A stretch of DNA of 23,975 bases from an uncultured Syntrophomonadaceae bacterium (GCA_944391275.1 CALXSZ010000115.1:1-23975), one strand, 5' to 3'. Positions 14,667-22,885 are shown, counted from the first letter of the stretch. Notes: generated by a model not told the origin, from the letters alone. Numbers and translations: made by a program.

Positions 14667-15602
14667 TTATAAAAGCGCGGCTAAAATGGCTTTATGAGCG
14701 TGTAGACGATTCTCCGCTTCGTCGAAAACAAACGAATGCGGACCTTCTAACACCGCTTCCGTGATTTCTTTTCCGCGTTTTGCAGGCAGACAATGCAGAA
14801 CCATCACATCTTTTTTCGCAACAGCCACCAAGGACTCGTTGATTTGATAGTTCTTAAAGTGGCTTTCCTTTTCCTCGGCCTGATCTTCTTCCCCCATGCT
14901 GGCCCACACATCCGTATAGAGAATATCCGCGTCTTTCGCGGCTTGCAGGGGATCGTTGCTGACGGAAAGAACCGCTCCGGTTTCCACCGCGTCCGCCTGC
15001 GCGCTTTTCAATACATCCGCATTCGGTTCATAGCCCTTTGGACAGGCGATCGTAACGTCTATTCCCATTTTCGCGCCGCCAAACAGCAAAGAGTGCGCCA
15101 TGTTGTTGCCGTCTCCGATAAACGCCAATTTTAAGCCCTGAAAACGGCCTTTTTGTTCCCAAATGGTCATCAGATCCGCGACGACTTGCGTGGGATGCAG
15201 CAAATCCGTTAAAGCGTTGATCACAGGGACGTCGGCCCAGCGCGCCATTTCGACAACAATTTCATGCCCAAAGGTACGGATCATGATGCCGTCTACCATC
15301 CGAGACAGCACCCGCGCCGTGTCCGCAATCGTTTCGCCGCGGCCCAGCTGAATATCCCGCGCGCTTAAGAAAAGCGCATGGCCGCCTAACTGGTACATCC
15401 CCACTTCAAAGGCCAGGCGGGTGCGGGTGGAACTTTTTTCGAAAATCATGCCTAACGTCTTCCCTTGAAGATAAGGATGAGGAATCCCGGCTTTCTGTTT
15501 GGCTTTTAAATCAAGCCCGGATTGTATGAGCCCCAGGATTTCTTCCGAAGAAAAATCATGCAAAGACAGAAAATCCCGTCCTTTTAAAGTCGATCCATCC
15601 AT
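14667..15602 (-). CDS. argF: Ornithine carbamoyltransferase
   Basis: The 311-residue cytoplasmic enzyme makes citrulline from ornithine and carbamoyl phosphate. The carbamoyl-phosphate motif SSTRTR is at residues 57-62, HPTQ at 136-139, the ornithine-binding DVWASMG at 231-237 and HCLP at 270-273, all intact. The ATG follows GGGAGGAG by about five bases. It lies between argD and argG with gaps of 20 bp, as part of one transcript. Its biosynthetic context (argCJBD upstream, argG downstream) argues for the anabolic rather than the arginine deiminase form. Confidence 0.96.
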   Translation of the reverse strand: MDGSTLKGRDFLSLHDFSSEEILGLIQSGLDLKAKQKAGIPHPYLQGKTLGMIFEKSSTRTRLAFEVGMYQLGGHALFLSARDIQLGRGETIADTARVLSRMVDGIMIRTFGHEIVVEMARWADVPVINALTDLLHPTQVVADLMTIWEQKGRFQGLKLAFIGDGNNMAHSLLFGGAKMGIDVTIACPKGYEPNADVLKSAQADAVETGAVLSVSNDPLQAAKDADILYTDVWASMGEEDQAEEKESHFKNYQINESLVAVAKKDVMVLHCLPAKRGKEITEAVLEGPHSFVFDEAENRLHAHKAILAALL

Positions 15603-15622
15603 TGAAACTCCTCCCTATCCGC

Positions 15623-16810
15623 CTATTTCCAAGCCGCAAGCGCCGCTTGAATCTTTTCTAAGGCTGCGTTTACGTCCGATTCGGTGATATTTAACGGCGG
15701 AACGAGCCGTAAGACTTGCGAACCCGCGTTTCCGACCAATAAACCTTGTTCCATGCAGTGCGTCACCAACGGCCGGACTTCTTCCGTAAAGGCCACGCCG
15801 ATCATCAAACCCTGGCCCCGGACCTCCGTTATTCGCGCATCCTTTAACAGCCGCAAACCTTCTGTCAATTGTCTGGAGCGAGCATTAACCTGTTCCAAAA
15901 AAGACGGATTGGAAATAATCTCAACGTTTTTGCATCCAACCGCAGAGACCAGAGGGTTTCCTCCAAACGTCGAGGCGTGGTCGCCCGGCATAAAACCGGA
16001 AGATGCGCGCTGGGAAACCACCATTGCGCCGATCGGCATTCCGCCGGCTAAGGCTTTAGCCATCGTAACGACGTCCGGATGCAAGTCGTAATGCTGAAAA
16101 GCAAAGAATTTTCCGCTGCGCCCCACGCCGCATTGTACTTCATCCAGCAGAAGGAGTAAACCGTTTTCATCGCAAAGCTGTTGAACGCCCGCCATAAATT
16201 CGGGTGTACCAGGATAAATTCCGCCTTCGCCTTGGATAGGTTCCAAGAGAATGGCCGCCGTTTTTGGCCCGATTAATTTCTTGACGGATTCCAAATCGTT
16301 GTAATCCGCATAAAGATACCCTTCCGGAAGCGGGCCGAAACCAACCTGATATTTGGGTTGACCGGTCGCCGTAACTGCGGCTAACGTGCGGCCGTGGAAG
16401 GAATGTTTGAAAACGATTATTTCATAACGATCGGGTTGACCCTGGCGGTAGAAATATTTGCGCGCCAACTTCATGGCAGCTTCGTTGGCTTCCGCGCCGC
16501 TGTTGCAGAAGAACGCCTTGGACATGCCGGATAAACGCGTAAGTTTTTCCGCCAGTTCAATTTGTTTGGGAAGCCAGTACAGATTGGAAGCGTGCCAGAG
16601 CGTTTCCGCTTGTTCGTTCAATACGGCGATCAATTCGTCGGGACAGTGGCCGAGCGAGCAAACCGCAATACCGGCCAGAAAATCTAGGTACTCTTTCCCA
16701 TCGGCGTCCCATACTTTCGCACCTTTGCCTCTGACCGCCGCAATCGGGAAACGCGCATACGTATTTAAAATAACCTTTTCGCCCTGCTGTTGATAATCTA
16801 AATTTTTCAT
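15623..16810 (-). CDS. argD: Acetylornithine aminotransferase
   Basis: The 395-residue PLP enzyme (class III, fold type I) converts N-acetylglutamate semialdehyde to N-acetylornithine with glutamate as donor. Visible are FCNSGAEANEAAMKLAR (from residue 101), FKHSFHGRT, the cofactor aspartate in LLDEVQCGVGRSG (D223) and the PLP lysine in MAKALAGGMPIGA (K252). Length matches ArgD. The ATG is seven bases after AAGGAGG. The gene is between argB and argF in the operon. A related role in lysine synthesis (succinyl-DAP aminotransferase) cannot be excluded from sequence, but context makes arginine the main pathway. Confidence 0.95.
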   Translation of the reverse strand: MKNLDYQQQGEKVILNTYARFPIAAVRGKGAKVWDADGKEYLDFLAGIAVCSLGHCPDELIAVLNEQAETLWHASNLYWLPKQIELAEKLTRLSGMSKAFFCNSGAEANEAAMKLARKYFYRQGQPDRYEIIVFKHSFHGRTLAAVTATGQPKYQVGFGPLPEGYLYADYNDLESVKKLIGPKTAAILLEPIQGEGGIYPGTPEFMAGVQQLCDENGLLLLLDEVQCGVGRSGKFFAFQHYDLHPDVVTMAKALAGGMPIGAMVVSQRASSGFMPGDHASTFGGNPLVSAVGCKNVEIISNPSFLEQVNARSRQLTEGLRLLKDARITEVRGQGLMIGVAFTEEVRPLVTHCMEQGLLVGNAGSQVLRLVPPLNITESDVNAALEKIQAALAAWK

Positions 16811-16845
16811 GGGAATCCCTCCTTTTCGATAAAAATCTCGTTCCC

Positions 16846-17706
16846 CTAGGGGACGACCATGGTTCCGACTCCGGCGCGGGTGAAGACTTCCAGCAAAATA
16901 GAATGCGGCACCCTGCCGTCAACAATATGCGTTCGACCGACTCCGCCGCGGACAGCTTGCTCACAACAACGGATTTTCGGGATCATGCCGCCCGCAATAA
17001 CGCCTTCGTCAACGTAACGGGGGATATCGTCCAATTTGAGTTGGGAGATCCGCGACGCTTCATCGTGAACGTCTCGTAGAAGCCCTGGGACGTCCGTTAA
17101 AAGCACCAATTTATCCGCTTTGACGGCTACGGCCACGGCTGCGGCGACAAGATCCGCATTGATGTTATACGCCTGCCCCTTTTCATCCATTCCCAAAGGC
17201 GCGATAACCGGGATGTATTCCTGTTCAATCAGCGTATCAATCACGCCCGGATCGATTTTTTCCACTTCGCCGACAAAACCCAAATGACCGTCCGGATTCA
17301 TCGGGCGCGCGGTAATTAAGCCGGCGTCTTTTCCACTGAGGCCCACGGCGTGCCCCCCGCTGGCGTTTAAGCCCGAAACGATTTGCTGATTCACTTTTCC
17401 GCCTAAAATCATTTCGACCACTTCCATGGTTGCTTGATCCGTGTATCGCATGCCGTTTACGAAATGCGTTTCAATTTCTAAGCGTTTTAAGAGCTGATTG
17501 ATCTCCGGTCCGCCGCCATGAACGACGATCGGATTCATCCCCACATAACGCATCAGCACAATATCCTGCATGACGCGGGCTTTTAATTCTTCATCAATCA
17601 TCGCGGCGCCGCCGTATTTCACGACAACTTTTTTGCCATAGAATTCCTTAATATAAGGAAGGGCTTCAACGAGGATTTCCGCCTTTTCTAACGCAGAGAG
17701 AACCAT
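16846..17706 (-). CDS. argB: Acetylglutamate kinase
   Basis: The 286-residue enzyme phosphorylates N-acetylglutamate with ATP. It is a member of the amino acid kinase family, with VVKYGGAAM including K30 near the N-terminus, HGGGPEIN at 63-70 and the C-terminal DGRVPHSILLEVFT typical of NAGK. The N-terminal helix before the kinase core (EKAEILVEALPYIKEF) is the feature of hexameric, arginine-inhibited NAGKs, so feedback inhibition by arginine is likely. The ATG follows AAAGGAGA by about ten bases. It lies 36 bp after argJ and 35 bp before argD. Confidence 0.95.
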   Translation of the reverse strand: MVLSALEKAEILVEALPYIKEFYGKKVVVKYGGAAMIDEELKARVMQDIVLMRYVGMNPIVVHGGGPEINQLLKRLEIETHFVNGMRYTDQATMEVVEMILGGKVNQQIVSGLNASGGHAVGLSGKDAGLITARPMNPDGHLGFVGEVEKIDPGVIDTLIEQEYIPVIAPLGMDEKGQAYNINADLVAAAVAVAVKADKLVLLTDVPGLLRDVHDEASRISQLKLDDIPRYVDEGVIAGGMIPKIRCCEQAVRGGVGRTHIVDGRVPHSILLEVFTRAGVGTMVVP

Positions 17707-17742
17707 TTTCTTACAGTCTCCTTTCGTATTTTTCGTTTCCGA

Positions 17743-18948
17743 TCAGGTACGATAATCGCCGTTGATTTTCACATAATCATACGTGAGATCACATCCCCAG
17801 GCGGTTGCTTGAAAATCCCCCGCTTTCAGATCGACACGAATATCAACCGTGTCTTTTGACAGCGCGTTCAACGCGGCTTCTTCGTCAAAATCCAGGCCCA
17901 TGCCGTTTTGAGCGGTCATCACGTCTCCCAAATACACATCCGCGCGGGACGGATCAAAATCGACGCCAGCGTAACCCGCCGCGCAAAGAATTCGTCCCCA
18001 ATTGGCGTCCCGCCCGAACACGGCCGCTTTAACTAAGTTTGAAGCGGTAATCGAACGTGCAATCGTCCGCGCGTCCGCCAAGGAAGCCGCGTGTTCGACG
18101 GTAACCTGGATCAAATGCGTAGCGCCTTCTCCGTCGCGGGCAATTTTTTTCGCTAAAATGACGCATAGAGCCGACAACGCTTCCGCAAACTGTGCGTAGT
18201 CGGCGCTGGAAGGATCGGTAATTTCAGTGTTTTCGGCCATGCCGTTGGCCAGAATGAGAACCGAATCGTTGGTGGACGTATCTCGATCGACACTCACCAT
18301 ATTAAAAGACCCCTGGACGGCCTCCTTTAAAGCGGTCTGCAAGCAAGAAGGGGAGATCGCCGCGTCGGTTGTAATGAATCCCAGCATAGTCGCCATATTC
18401 GGATGAATCATGCCGGAACCTTTGGCGACCGCGCCTAAGTAAACTTTTTTTCCGTTCAGTTCCATTTCAATGGCCGCTTCTTTCTGCGTCGTGTCGGTGG
18501 TCATAATGGCCAGGGCGACTTCGCTTCCCCCGTCCGGATGCAGGTTTTGGGCGGCTAGTTCAATTCCCTCGGCCATTTTATCGAGCGGAAGCGGAACGCC
18601 GATCACACCAGTAGAAGCCACCAGCACATTTTCCGGCGCAATTCCTAAAAGGGACGCGACCTTTTCACTGCTTAAGCGATTGGCCAAAGGGCCGGCTTCG
18701 CCATTGCAGGCGTTGGCAATCCCACTATTGACGACAATGGCCTGGGCATACCCGTCCGCTAAGTGTTTTCGGTCCATATCCACACTATCGGCATGAACAA
18801 CATTGGTTGTAAAAACGCCGGCGGCTGTACAGAGCTGAGGGGAGTACAACAATCCAACGTCTTTTCGACTTTTTTTTCGAATATTTGCAGCGACTCCAGC
18901 CGCTAGAAAACCACGCGGGGTGGTAATAGAACCTTCTATTATTTTCAT
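17743..18948 (-). CDS. argJ: Bifunctional ornithine acetyltransferase/N-acetylglutamate synthase
   Basis: ArgJ transfers the acetyl group from N-acetylornithine to glutamate, and bifunctional forms also use acetyl-CoA. The 401-residue precursor self-cleaves before a nucleophilic threonine; that site is intact in KGSGMIHPNMATMLGF, with the nucleophile at T187. The C-terminus ends YVKINGDYRT, the usual active-site tail. The ATG at 18948 follows AAGGAGG by 11 bases; the longer frame from 19002 runs through a tandem duplication and is rejected. argC lies 59 bp upstream. No argA is visible in the window, which fits a cyclic pathway primed by ArgJ itself, but bifunctionality is inferred, not shown. 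Confidence 0.95.
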   Translation of the reverse strand: MKIIEGSITTPRGFLAAGVAANIRKKSRKDVGLLYSPQLCTAAGVFTTNVVHADSVDMDRKHLADGYAQAIVVNSGIANACNGEAGPLANRLSSEKVASLLGIAPENVLVASTGVIGVPLPLDKMAEGIELAAQNLHPDGGSEVALAIMTTDTTQKEAAIEMELNGKKVYLGAVAKGSGMIHPNMATMLGFITTDAAISPSCLQTALKEAVQGSFNMVSVDRDTSTNDSVLILANGMAENTEITDPSSADYAQFAEALSALCVILAKKIARDGEGATHLIQVTVEHAASLADARTIARSITASNLVKAAVFGRDANWGRILCAAGYAGVDFDPSRADVYLGDVMTAQNGMGLDFDEEAALNALSKDTVDIRVDLKAGDFQATAWGCDLTYDYVKINGDYRT

Positions 18949-18966
18949 CGAGATCACAGCCTCCTT

Positions 18967-18998
18967 AAACGTATAGAACAAAAAACGTATAGAACAAA
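18967..18998 (-). repeat. 16-bp perfect tandem duplication in the argC-argJ gap
   Basis: AAACGTATAGAACAAA occurs twice in direct succession (18967-18982 and 18983-18998), just upstream of the argJ ribosome binding site. It explains why this gap is longer than the others in the operon. Confidence 0.9.
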
Positions 18999-19007
18999 TC
19001 AATCGGA

Positions 19008-20045
19008 TTAGGGCGTCAAACCCGGAGCGGTTAAAGCGGTGGTTTCGTCAAATCCGAATAAGAGATTCAAATTTTGCAACGCCTGACCGGATGCGCCCTT
19101 GGTTAAATTATCAATGGCGGAAATCAGGATTACGCGCGGACTGTCGGGATCCGCCCAGATTCCGATATGAACGTGATTACTTCCGTATACCCATTTGGTT
19201 TGCGGGAAGACGCCCTCCGGCAATACCTGTACGAACGGTTCATTCGCGTAGGCTTCTTCTAGAGCGCCGCGAATTTCTTCTGGATGAACGCCCGATGGGC
19301 GCATGGCGTAAATCGTTGCTAAAATGCCTCGGTTCATGGGAACCAGATGGGGAGTAAAAATCATTTGTACGTTTTCACCGGCGGCAAAACATAACTCCTG
19401 CGCAATTTCCGGCATATGGCGATGCGTACCGACGCCGTAGGCTTTGAAACTGTCGTTGATTTCACAGAATAAATTCGCTTCCTTGGCGCTGCGCCCGGCG
19501 CCTGTGACGCCGCTTTTCGCGTCTATGACAATTCCCTGCGTATCCACCAGATGTTTTTTCAAAAGCGGCGCTAAAGGCAAAATGGACGCCGTTGGGTAAC
19601 ATCCGGGATTGGCGATATACGAGGCCTGTTTAATTTTTTCTCGGTAAACTTCGGGTAATCCATAGACCGCATCCGGCAGCATGTGCGGTGCTGTATGGGC
19701 CAACCCGTAATATTTTTCGTAAATGGCCGGGTCCTTTAGGCGAAAGTCCGCGCCTAAGTCGATACAGCGGATCCCGGCGGCCGTTAATTCCTGGACCAAG
19801 GGGATGGATGCGCCGTGTGGCAATGCAAGAAAAACCGCGTCGCATAAACCGATCATCCGTTGAGTCTCCGTTGGTTCAAGGATTAAGTCGTAGAATCCTG
19901 TCAGCTGAGGGAAAACGGCGTCTATTCGTCGGCCGATATTATGATGAGAACTGATGTACGTCACTTGCAACTCCGGATGTAACACCATTAAACGCAACAG
20001 TTCCGCTGCGGTATAACCGTCTCCAACAATGCCAACACGAACCAT
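19008..20045 (-). CDS. argC: N-acetyl-gamma-glutamyl-phosphate reductase
   Basis: The 345-residue enzyme reduces N-acetylglutamyl phosphate with NADPH. The catalytic cysteine is in SYIANPGCYPTA (C149), and the conserved histidines are in GTHRHMPEI (H208, H210). The C-terminal DNLTKGASGQALQNLN is typical of type 1 ArgC. The N-terminal dinucleotide-binding loop reads GIVGDGYTAAEL, one residue shorter than the usual GxxGYT(G/A)xEL pattern. I chose the ATG at 20045, seven bases after AAAGGAGG, over the longer frame from 20084, which starts upstream of the ribosome binding site. It is the first gene of the arg operon, directly behind the promoter. Confidence 0.95.
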   Translation of the reverse strand: MVRVGIVGDGYTAAELLRLMVLHPELQVTYISSHHNIGRRIDAVFPQLTGFYDLILEPTETQRMIGLCDAVFLALPHGASIPLVQELTAAGIRCIDLGADFRLKDPAIYEKYYGLAHTAPHMLPDAVYGLPEVYREKIKQASYIANPGCYPTASILPLAPLLKKHLVDTQGIVIDAKSGVTGAGRSAKEANLFCEINDSFKAYGVGTHRHMPEIAQELCFAAGENVQMIFTPHLVPMNRGILATIYAMRPSGVHPEEIRGALEEAYANEPFVQVLPEGVFPQTKWVYGSNHVHIGIWADPDSPRVILISAIDNLTKGASGQALQNLNLLFGFDETTALTAPGLTP

Positions 20046-20065
20046 AAAAAAGCCTCCTTTAGTAG

Positions 20066-20086
20066 AATGAGCATAATTATACATCT
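20066..20086. promoter_or_regulatory. Possible ArgR-type operator over the argC -10 box
   Basis: The imperfect dyad TGAGCATAATTATACA, centred on ATAATTAT, resembles an ARG box (half-site near TGAATAAT). It covers the -10 box of the argC promoter, where arginine-dependent repression would act. The match is imperfect and no ArgR gene is in the window. Confidence 0.35.
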
Positions 20087-20104
20087 AAAAGAATAATTTT
20101 GCAA
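20076..20104 (-). promoter_or_regulatory. Promoter of the argCJBDFG operon
   Basis: On the minus strand, TTGCAA (20104-20099) and a perfect TATAAT (20081-20076, preceded by TG) are exactly 17 bp apart, about 30 bp before the argC start codon. Confidence 0.8.
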
Positions 20105-20160
20105 TATCTAAACGCGCAAATTTTGTATAGTTTTTTTCAAGTTACACAAAATAGCAGAGA

Positions 20161-20216
20161 AGAAACCCGGATATTTCAGCAAAAAAGCAGAATTTCATTT
20201 TTAGGGTTTCTTTTTA
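20161..20216 (+). terminator. Terminator-like hairpin, plus-strand orientation
   Basis: AGAAACCC (20161-20168) pairs with GGGTTTCT (20204-20211), followed by a T-run. The loop is long (35 bases). No plus-strand gene upstream needs it, since the arg and ppx/gppA genes all run leftward, so its role is unclear. Confidence 0.4.
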
Positions 20217-20429
20217 TTTAGTGGATATTTTTTATCCACTATCAATATAAATGAAAGCCGGGATCAGCCAATAGCTGTTTTCGGCTTTCGTTATCGAAAC
20301 GCCAATTTTTCATGGGGTGAAGGTTCTCCAGTCTCCTAGGAATTCATTTCATTCCATGGTACGGACAAGACGTGTCAATTCCTCCGTTGGAAAGAGGCGA
20401 TGCATAGGTGAAAAACGATTGGGACCGAA

Positions 20430-20469
20430 TAGAAAATTTTTCATTCCACTAGAAAATTTTTTATTCCGC
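20430..20469. repeat. 20-bp tandem duplication downstream of ppx/gppA
   Basis: TAGAAAATTTTTCATTCCAC and a near-identical copy (two differences) lie head to tail at 20430-20449 and 20450-20469, just beyond the stop codon of the minus-strand ppx/gppA gene. Confidence 0.85.
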
Positions 20470-20505
20470 CCAAAGGGAGAACCCCCCCGGTAACCGCGAA
20501 AATTT

Positions 20506-21369
20506 TTATTTTCCCAACTGAATCAAAATCCCTTCCCGTAAATCGGCGTCGCTGACCGTGATATTCGGAGCCTGTAGAAAGTGCATAATTTGCAGCAACC
20601 AGGAAATACCGGGAACAATCACTTCCGCCCGTTGCGGCTGGAGTCCCGGAACCGCCTGCCGTTCTTTCAAGGATAAACGACGAAGATGTTCTAGAATCGT
20701 TTGAATGTCCTGCTGTGAAAGACGCGTACCTTGAATTTGTTCCCGATTGTAAACCGTCATATGATGGAAAATTGCGGCCAAAGAGGTAACCGTTCCACCG
20801 CATCCAACCAGTGAACAGGTGGATAACTCCATTTTAAGCGGGGCCAGCGGCGCAAGGATCTGTCTGGCTTGTTCGGAGGTTAAATGGACCTCCGAAGCTC
20901 GTACCGCTCCCATTTTCAAAGAAGTTTGAATCCAATCCGGATGGTAAAATTCGGTGCTTCCGCCACCGATATCGACTAAGAGCGGATTCGGAATATTCGG
21001 TAATAACGCCCGCATCCCCGCATAGCTAAGCGCGGCTTCTTCTTCGCCGGAGATGATATCCACCTGAAAGCCGATTTCTTTTTCAATATGTACAGCAAAA
21101 TCTTTCGCATTTTGCGCTTCGCGCATGGCGCTGGTGGCGACAACGCGAAAACGATCAACCGTAAAACGCTGAAGTTGTTGCTTAAAATCCCGTAAAGCCT
21201 GTAGCGTATTCGCCATCGACACATCCGTGAGCTTCCCCGAGTCCGAGACGCCCTGCATCAGACGGGTTGTTTCCAGGCCTTCCCATAAAGAAACCCAATG
21301 GTTGGATTCTTGCCGCACAATTTTTAAACGGCAGGAATGACTTCCAATATCAATGACCCCTAAAATCAA
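20506..21369 (-). CDS. Ppx/GppA-family phosphatase
   Basis: The 287-residue protein is a short member of the exopolyphosphatase/guanosine pentaphosphate phosphatase family (ASKHA fold) without the HD-type C-terminal domain of long Ppx proteins. Motifs are DIGSHSCRL at residues 7-15 (usually DIGSNSxR), ATSAMREAQN, SGEEEAALSYAG, LLVDIGGGSTEF and GCGGTVTSLAA, ending VSDADLREGIL. The catalytic glutamate of the SGxEEA motif is present. The start is TTG at 21369, eight bases after AAGGAGG. Whether it acts on polyphosphate, pppGpp or both cannot be told. It follows the S1-domain gene on the same strand but is separated from it by a terminator. Confidence 0.9.
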   Translation of the reverse strand: MILGVIDIGSHSCRLKIVRQESNHWVSLWEGLETTRLMQGVSDSGKLTDVSMANTLQALRDFKQQLQRFTVDRFRVVATSAMREAQNAKDFAVHIEKEIGFQVDIISGEEEAALSYAGMRALLPNIPNPLLVDIGGGSTEFYHPDWIQTSLKMGAVRASEVHLTSEQARQILAPLAPLKMELSTCSLVGCGGTVTSLAAIFHHMTVYNREQIQGTRLSQQDIQTILEHLRRLSLKERQAVPGLQPQRAEVIVPGISWLLQIMHFLQAPNITVSDADLREGILIQLGK

Positions 21370-21391
21370 ATGCCTTTCCTCCTTCCCGTTT

Positions 21392-21441
21392 GGGAAAAAT
21401 AAAAGACAAAAGGATCAAACCGTTGATCAGTTGATCCTTTT
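21392..21441 (-). terminator. Intrinsic terminator after the S1-domain gene
   Basis: AAAAGGATCAA (21408-21418) and TTGATCCTTTT (21431-21441) form a perfect 11-bp stem, and on the minus strand a T-rich stretch follows. The ppx/gppA ribosome binding site lies only about 15 bp beyond, so that gene relies on read-through or an unseen promoter. Confidence 0.75.
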
Positions 21442-21461
21442 AAAAAACAAAACGAACCAAA

Positions 21462-21998
21462 TTAGTTTGCACGCGTACGTTTTTTATGCTCGTATTTGGC
21501 TTTCAGGGGCTGCATCCGTTCGTCACTTTCCTTTAAAAAACGGGCAATTTTATCGTCCAATGTAATTGGAGCCGGTTCGACCGGCTTACGCGCGTTAAAT
21601 GCCCGCACCGTAGAATGCTCGTGCTGATGCTCCCGATCCGAACCGGATTCTTTTGAACGATCCAATCTGCCTTCGTGGAATCCGCGGGTATGCCCGAACG
21701 GACGACTGCCTGTACGGGATACATCCGGTCGTTTGATTGAACCCTCAGGTTTGGGATGAGCCTGCTTAATGGATAATCCCAGTTTTTTCCCATCGACGTT
21801 TAATATTTTTACCTTGACGGCTTCGCCTTCCTTGAGAAACTCCTTCACGTCCTTTACATAGGTGTCCGCAATTTCGGAAATGTGTACTAACCCCACAATT
21901 CCGGGAGCCAGTTCAATAAAAGCGCCGAAATTTGTAATCCCCTGCACTTTTCCATCGGCAATTTGACCGGGAGCAAACTTCAACTCATCTGTCGGCAT
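21462..21998 (-). CDS. S1-domain RNA-binding protein (YabR-like)
   Basis: The 178-residue protein has one S1 (OB-fold) RNA-binding domain at about residues 9-80, with GQIADGKVQGITNFGAFIEL, GLVHISEIADTYVKD and LGLSIKQA, closely matching YabR/general stress protein 13-type proteins. The rest (about 85-178) is a low-complexity, basic, Arg/His/Ser-rich tail ending KKRTRAN, probably disordered and RNA-contacting. The ATG follows GAGGGGGA by about 10 bases. A strong promoter lies 40 bp upstream. Relatives often sit near divIC in Bacillota; here only the ppx/gppA gene follows, a pairing I also recall from clostridial genomes. Confidence 0.88.
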   Translation of the reverse strand: MPTDELKFAPGQIADGKVQGITNFGAFIELAPGIVGLVHISEIADTYVKDVKEFLKEGEAVKVKILNVDGKKLGLSIKQAHPKPEGSIKRPDVSRTGSRPFGHTRGFHEGRLDRSKESGSDREHQHEHSTVRAFNARKPVEPAPITLDDKIARFLKESDERMQPLKAKYEHKKRTRAN

Positions 21999-22038
21999 AA
22001 AAGAAAAAATCCCCCTCGTATATTTATCGTATATGTCT

Positions 22039-22067
22039 ATTGTAGAGGCTTAAAATCCGAACGTCAA
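22039..22067 (-). promoter_or_regulatory. Sigma-A promoter for the S1-domain gene
   Basis: On the minus strand, TTGACG (22067-22062) and TACAAT (22044-22039) are exactly 17 bp apart, a near-consensus pair. Confidence 0.82.
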
Positions 22068-22207
22068 GCATGTTTTTCAGAGAAATTGGTTTTGTTTAAG
22101 ATTTCCCGCAGGGGAGTCGAAGGTCATCCATCGCCGGTTTAAAAAAAGAAGAACGTCAAAGAACTTGAAGGGCAGAACAAAGCTTTCTCATTTAAAGGCT
22201 ATCTCAT

Positions 22208-22885
22208 TTAATAGAAGAAGATGGAATCCAAAAATAGAAACAGCATAAAAGAAACAAAAAACACAACAAAAGACGCGCCGCAGCAAATCAGGACGAAAGC
22301 CGGTTTTTTGAGCATTTTATTCATAAACGGCGCGAAACGAATCGAATGATCTTCTTTATCCGAGCGGGCAAGGACAAAAAACATCCAGGCGAAGGTTGAG
22401 AAAAACAACGTATAGGAAAGATAAAGGAACGAATGAGGCTTAATAAAAACAACCATAAAAACAAACAAAAAAGCAAAAGCAAAAAGCGCCATAGATAACG
22501 TATTCAAGATCGGACGAGGGTTTCGGGGTTTGGCGGCCGGGCCGGGGTCATTGGTCTCGTCAGAAGGAGAGGGAACAGGGCCGGTCGGTTTGAGGGCAAA
22601 AGACTGATCCTTTTTAAATCCCACTTGGCAATTTGGGCAAAATGGAAGTCGTTCTTTGGATGAGCTGCCACAGTTGGGGCAAGGGTGAATGGGATCTTCC
22701 AGCATGTGATAACAGTTTGAACAAAAGAAAAAGTCTGTTATCAAGACGGCGCCGCAATTCGGGCAAACGTTTTTTTCTTTCAGCGGCGTCCGACAATAAG
22801 GGCAAAAGGCTTGATCACCACTTAAGACGGCGCCACAGTTGGGACAAGAAAAATTTTCTTGCGTTGGGTTAGAAAAATTACGCAT
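22208..22885 (-). CDS. Multi-zinc-ribbon membrane protein
   Basis: The 225-residue protein starts with six CxxC pairs at residues 14/17, 28/31, 41/44, 55/58, 69/72 and 83/86, which make three double zinc ribbons (zinc-ribbon/DZANK type), all with typical CPNCG-like spacing. A proline-rich linker (about 98-125) follows, then about three to four hydrophobic segments (roughly residues 128-175 and 195-222). It is therefore a cytoplasmic zinc-ribbon module tethered to the membrane; function unknown. The ATG lies seven bases after AAAGGAGG. A TATAAT (22937-22932 on the minus strand) lies about 50 bp upstream. The repeat TCTCATTTAA occurs twice at a 15-bp interval around the stop codon. Confidence 0.82.
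   Translation of the reverse strand: MRNFSNPTQENFSCPNCGAVLSGDQAFCPYCRTPLKEKNVCPNCGAVLITDFFFCSNCYHMLEDPIHPCPNCGSSSKERLPFCPNCQVGFKKDQSFALKPTGPVPSPSDETNDPGPAAKPRNPRPILNTLSMALFAFAFLFVFMVVFIKPHSFLYLSYTLFFSTFAWMFFVLARSDKEDHSIRFAPFMNKMLKKPAFVLICCGASFVVFFVSFMLFLFLDSIFFY

Larger units (their letters stand above)
20105..20505. other. Structured intergenic region between argC promoter and ppx/gppA
   Basis: No gene is visible. Three hairpins follow one another: AGAAACCC/GGGTTTCT (20161-20211), the perfect TAGTGGATA-TTTTT-TATCCACTA (20219-20241), and a two-tier stem GAAAGCCG/CGGCTTTC (20253-20289) enclosing CAGC/GCTG. The remainder, 20290-20430, shows nothing recognisable. Confidence 0.6.
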
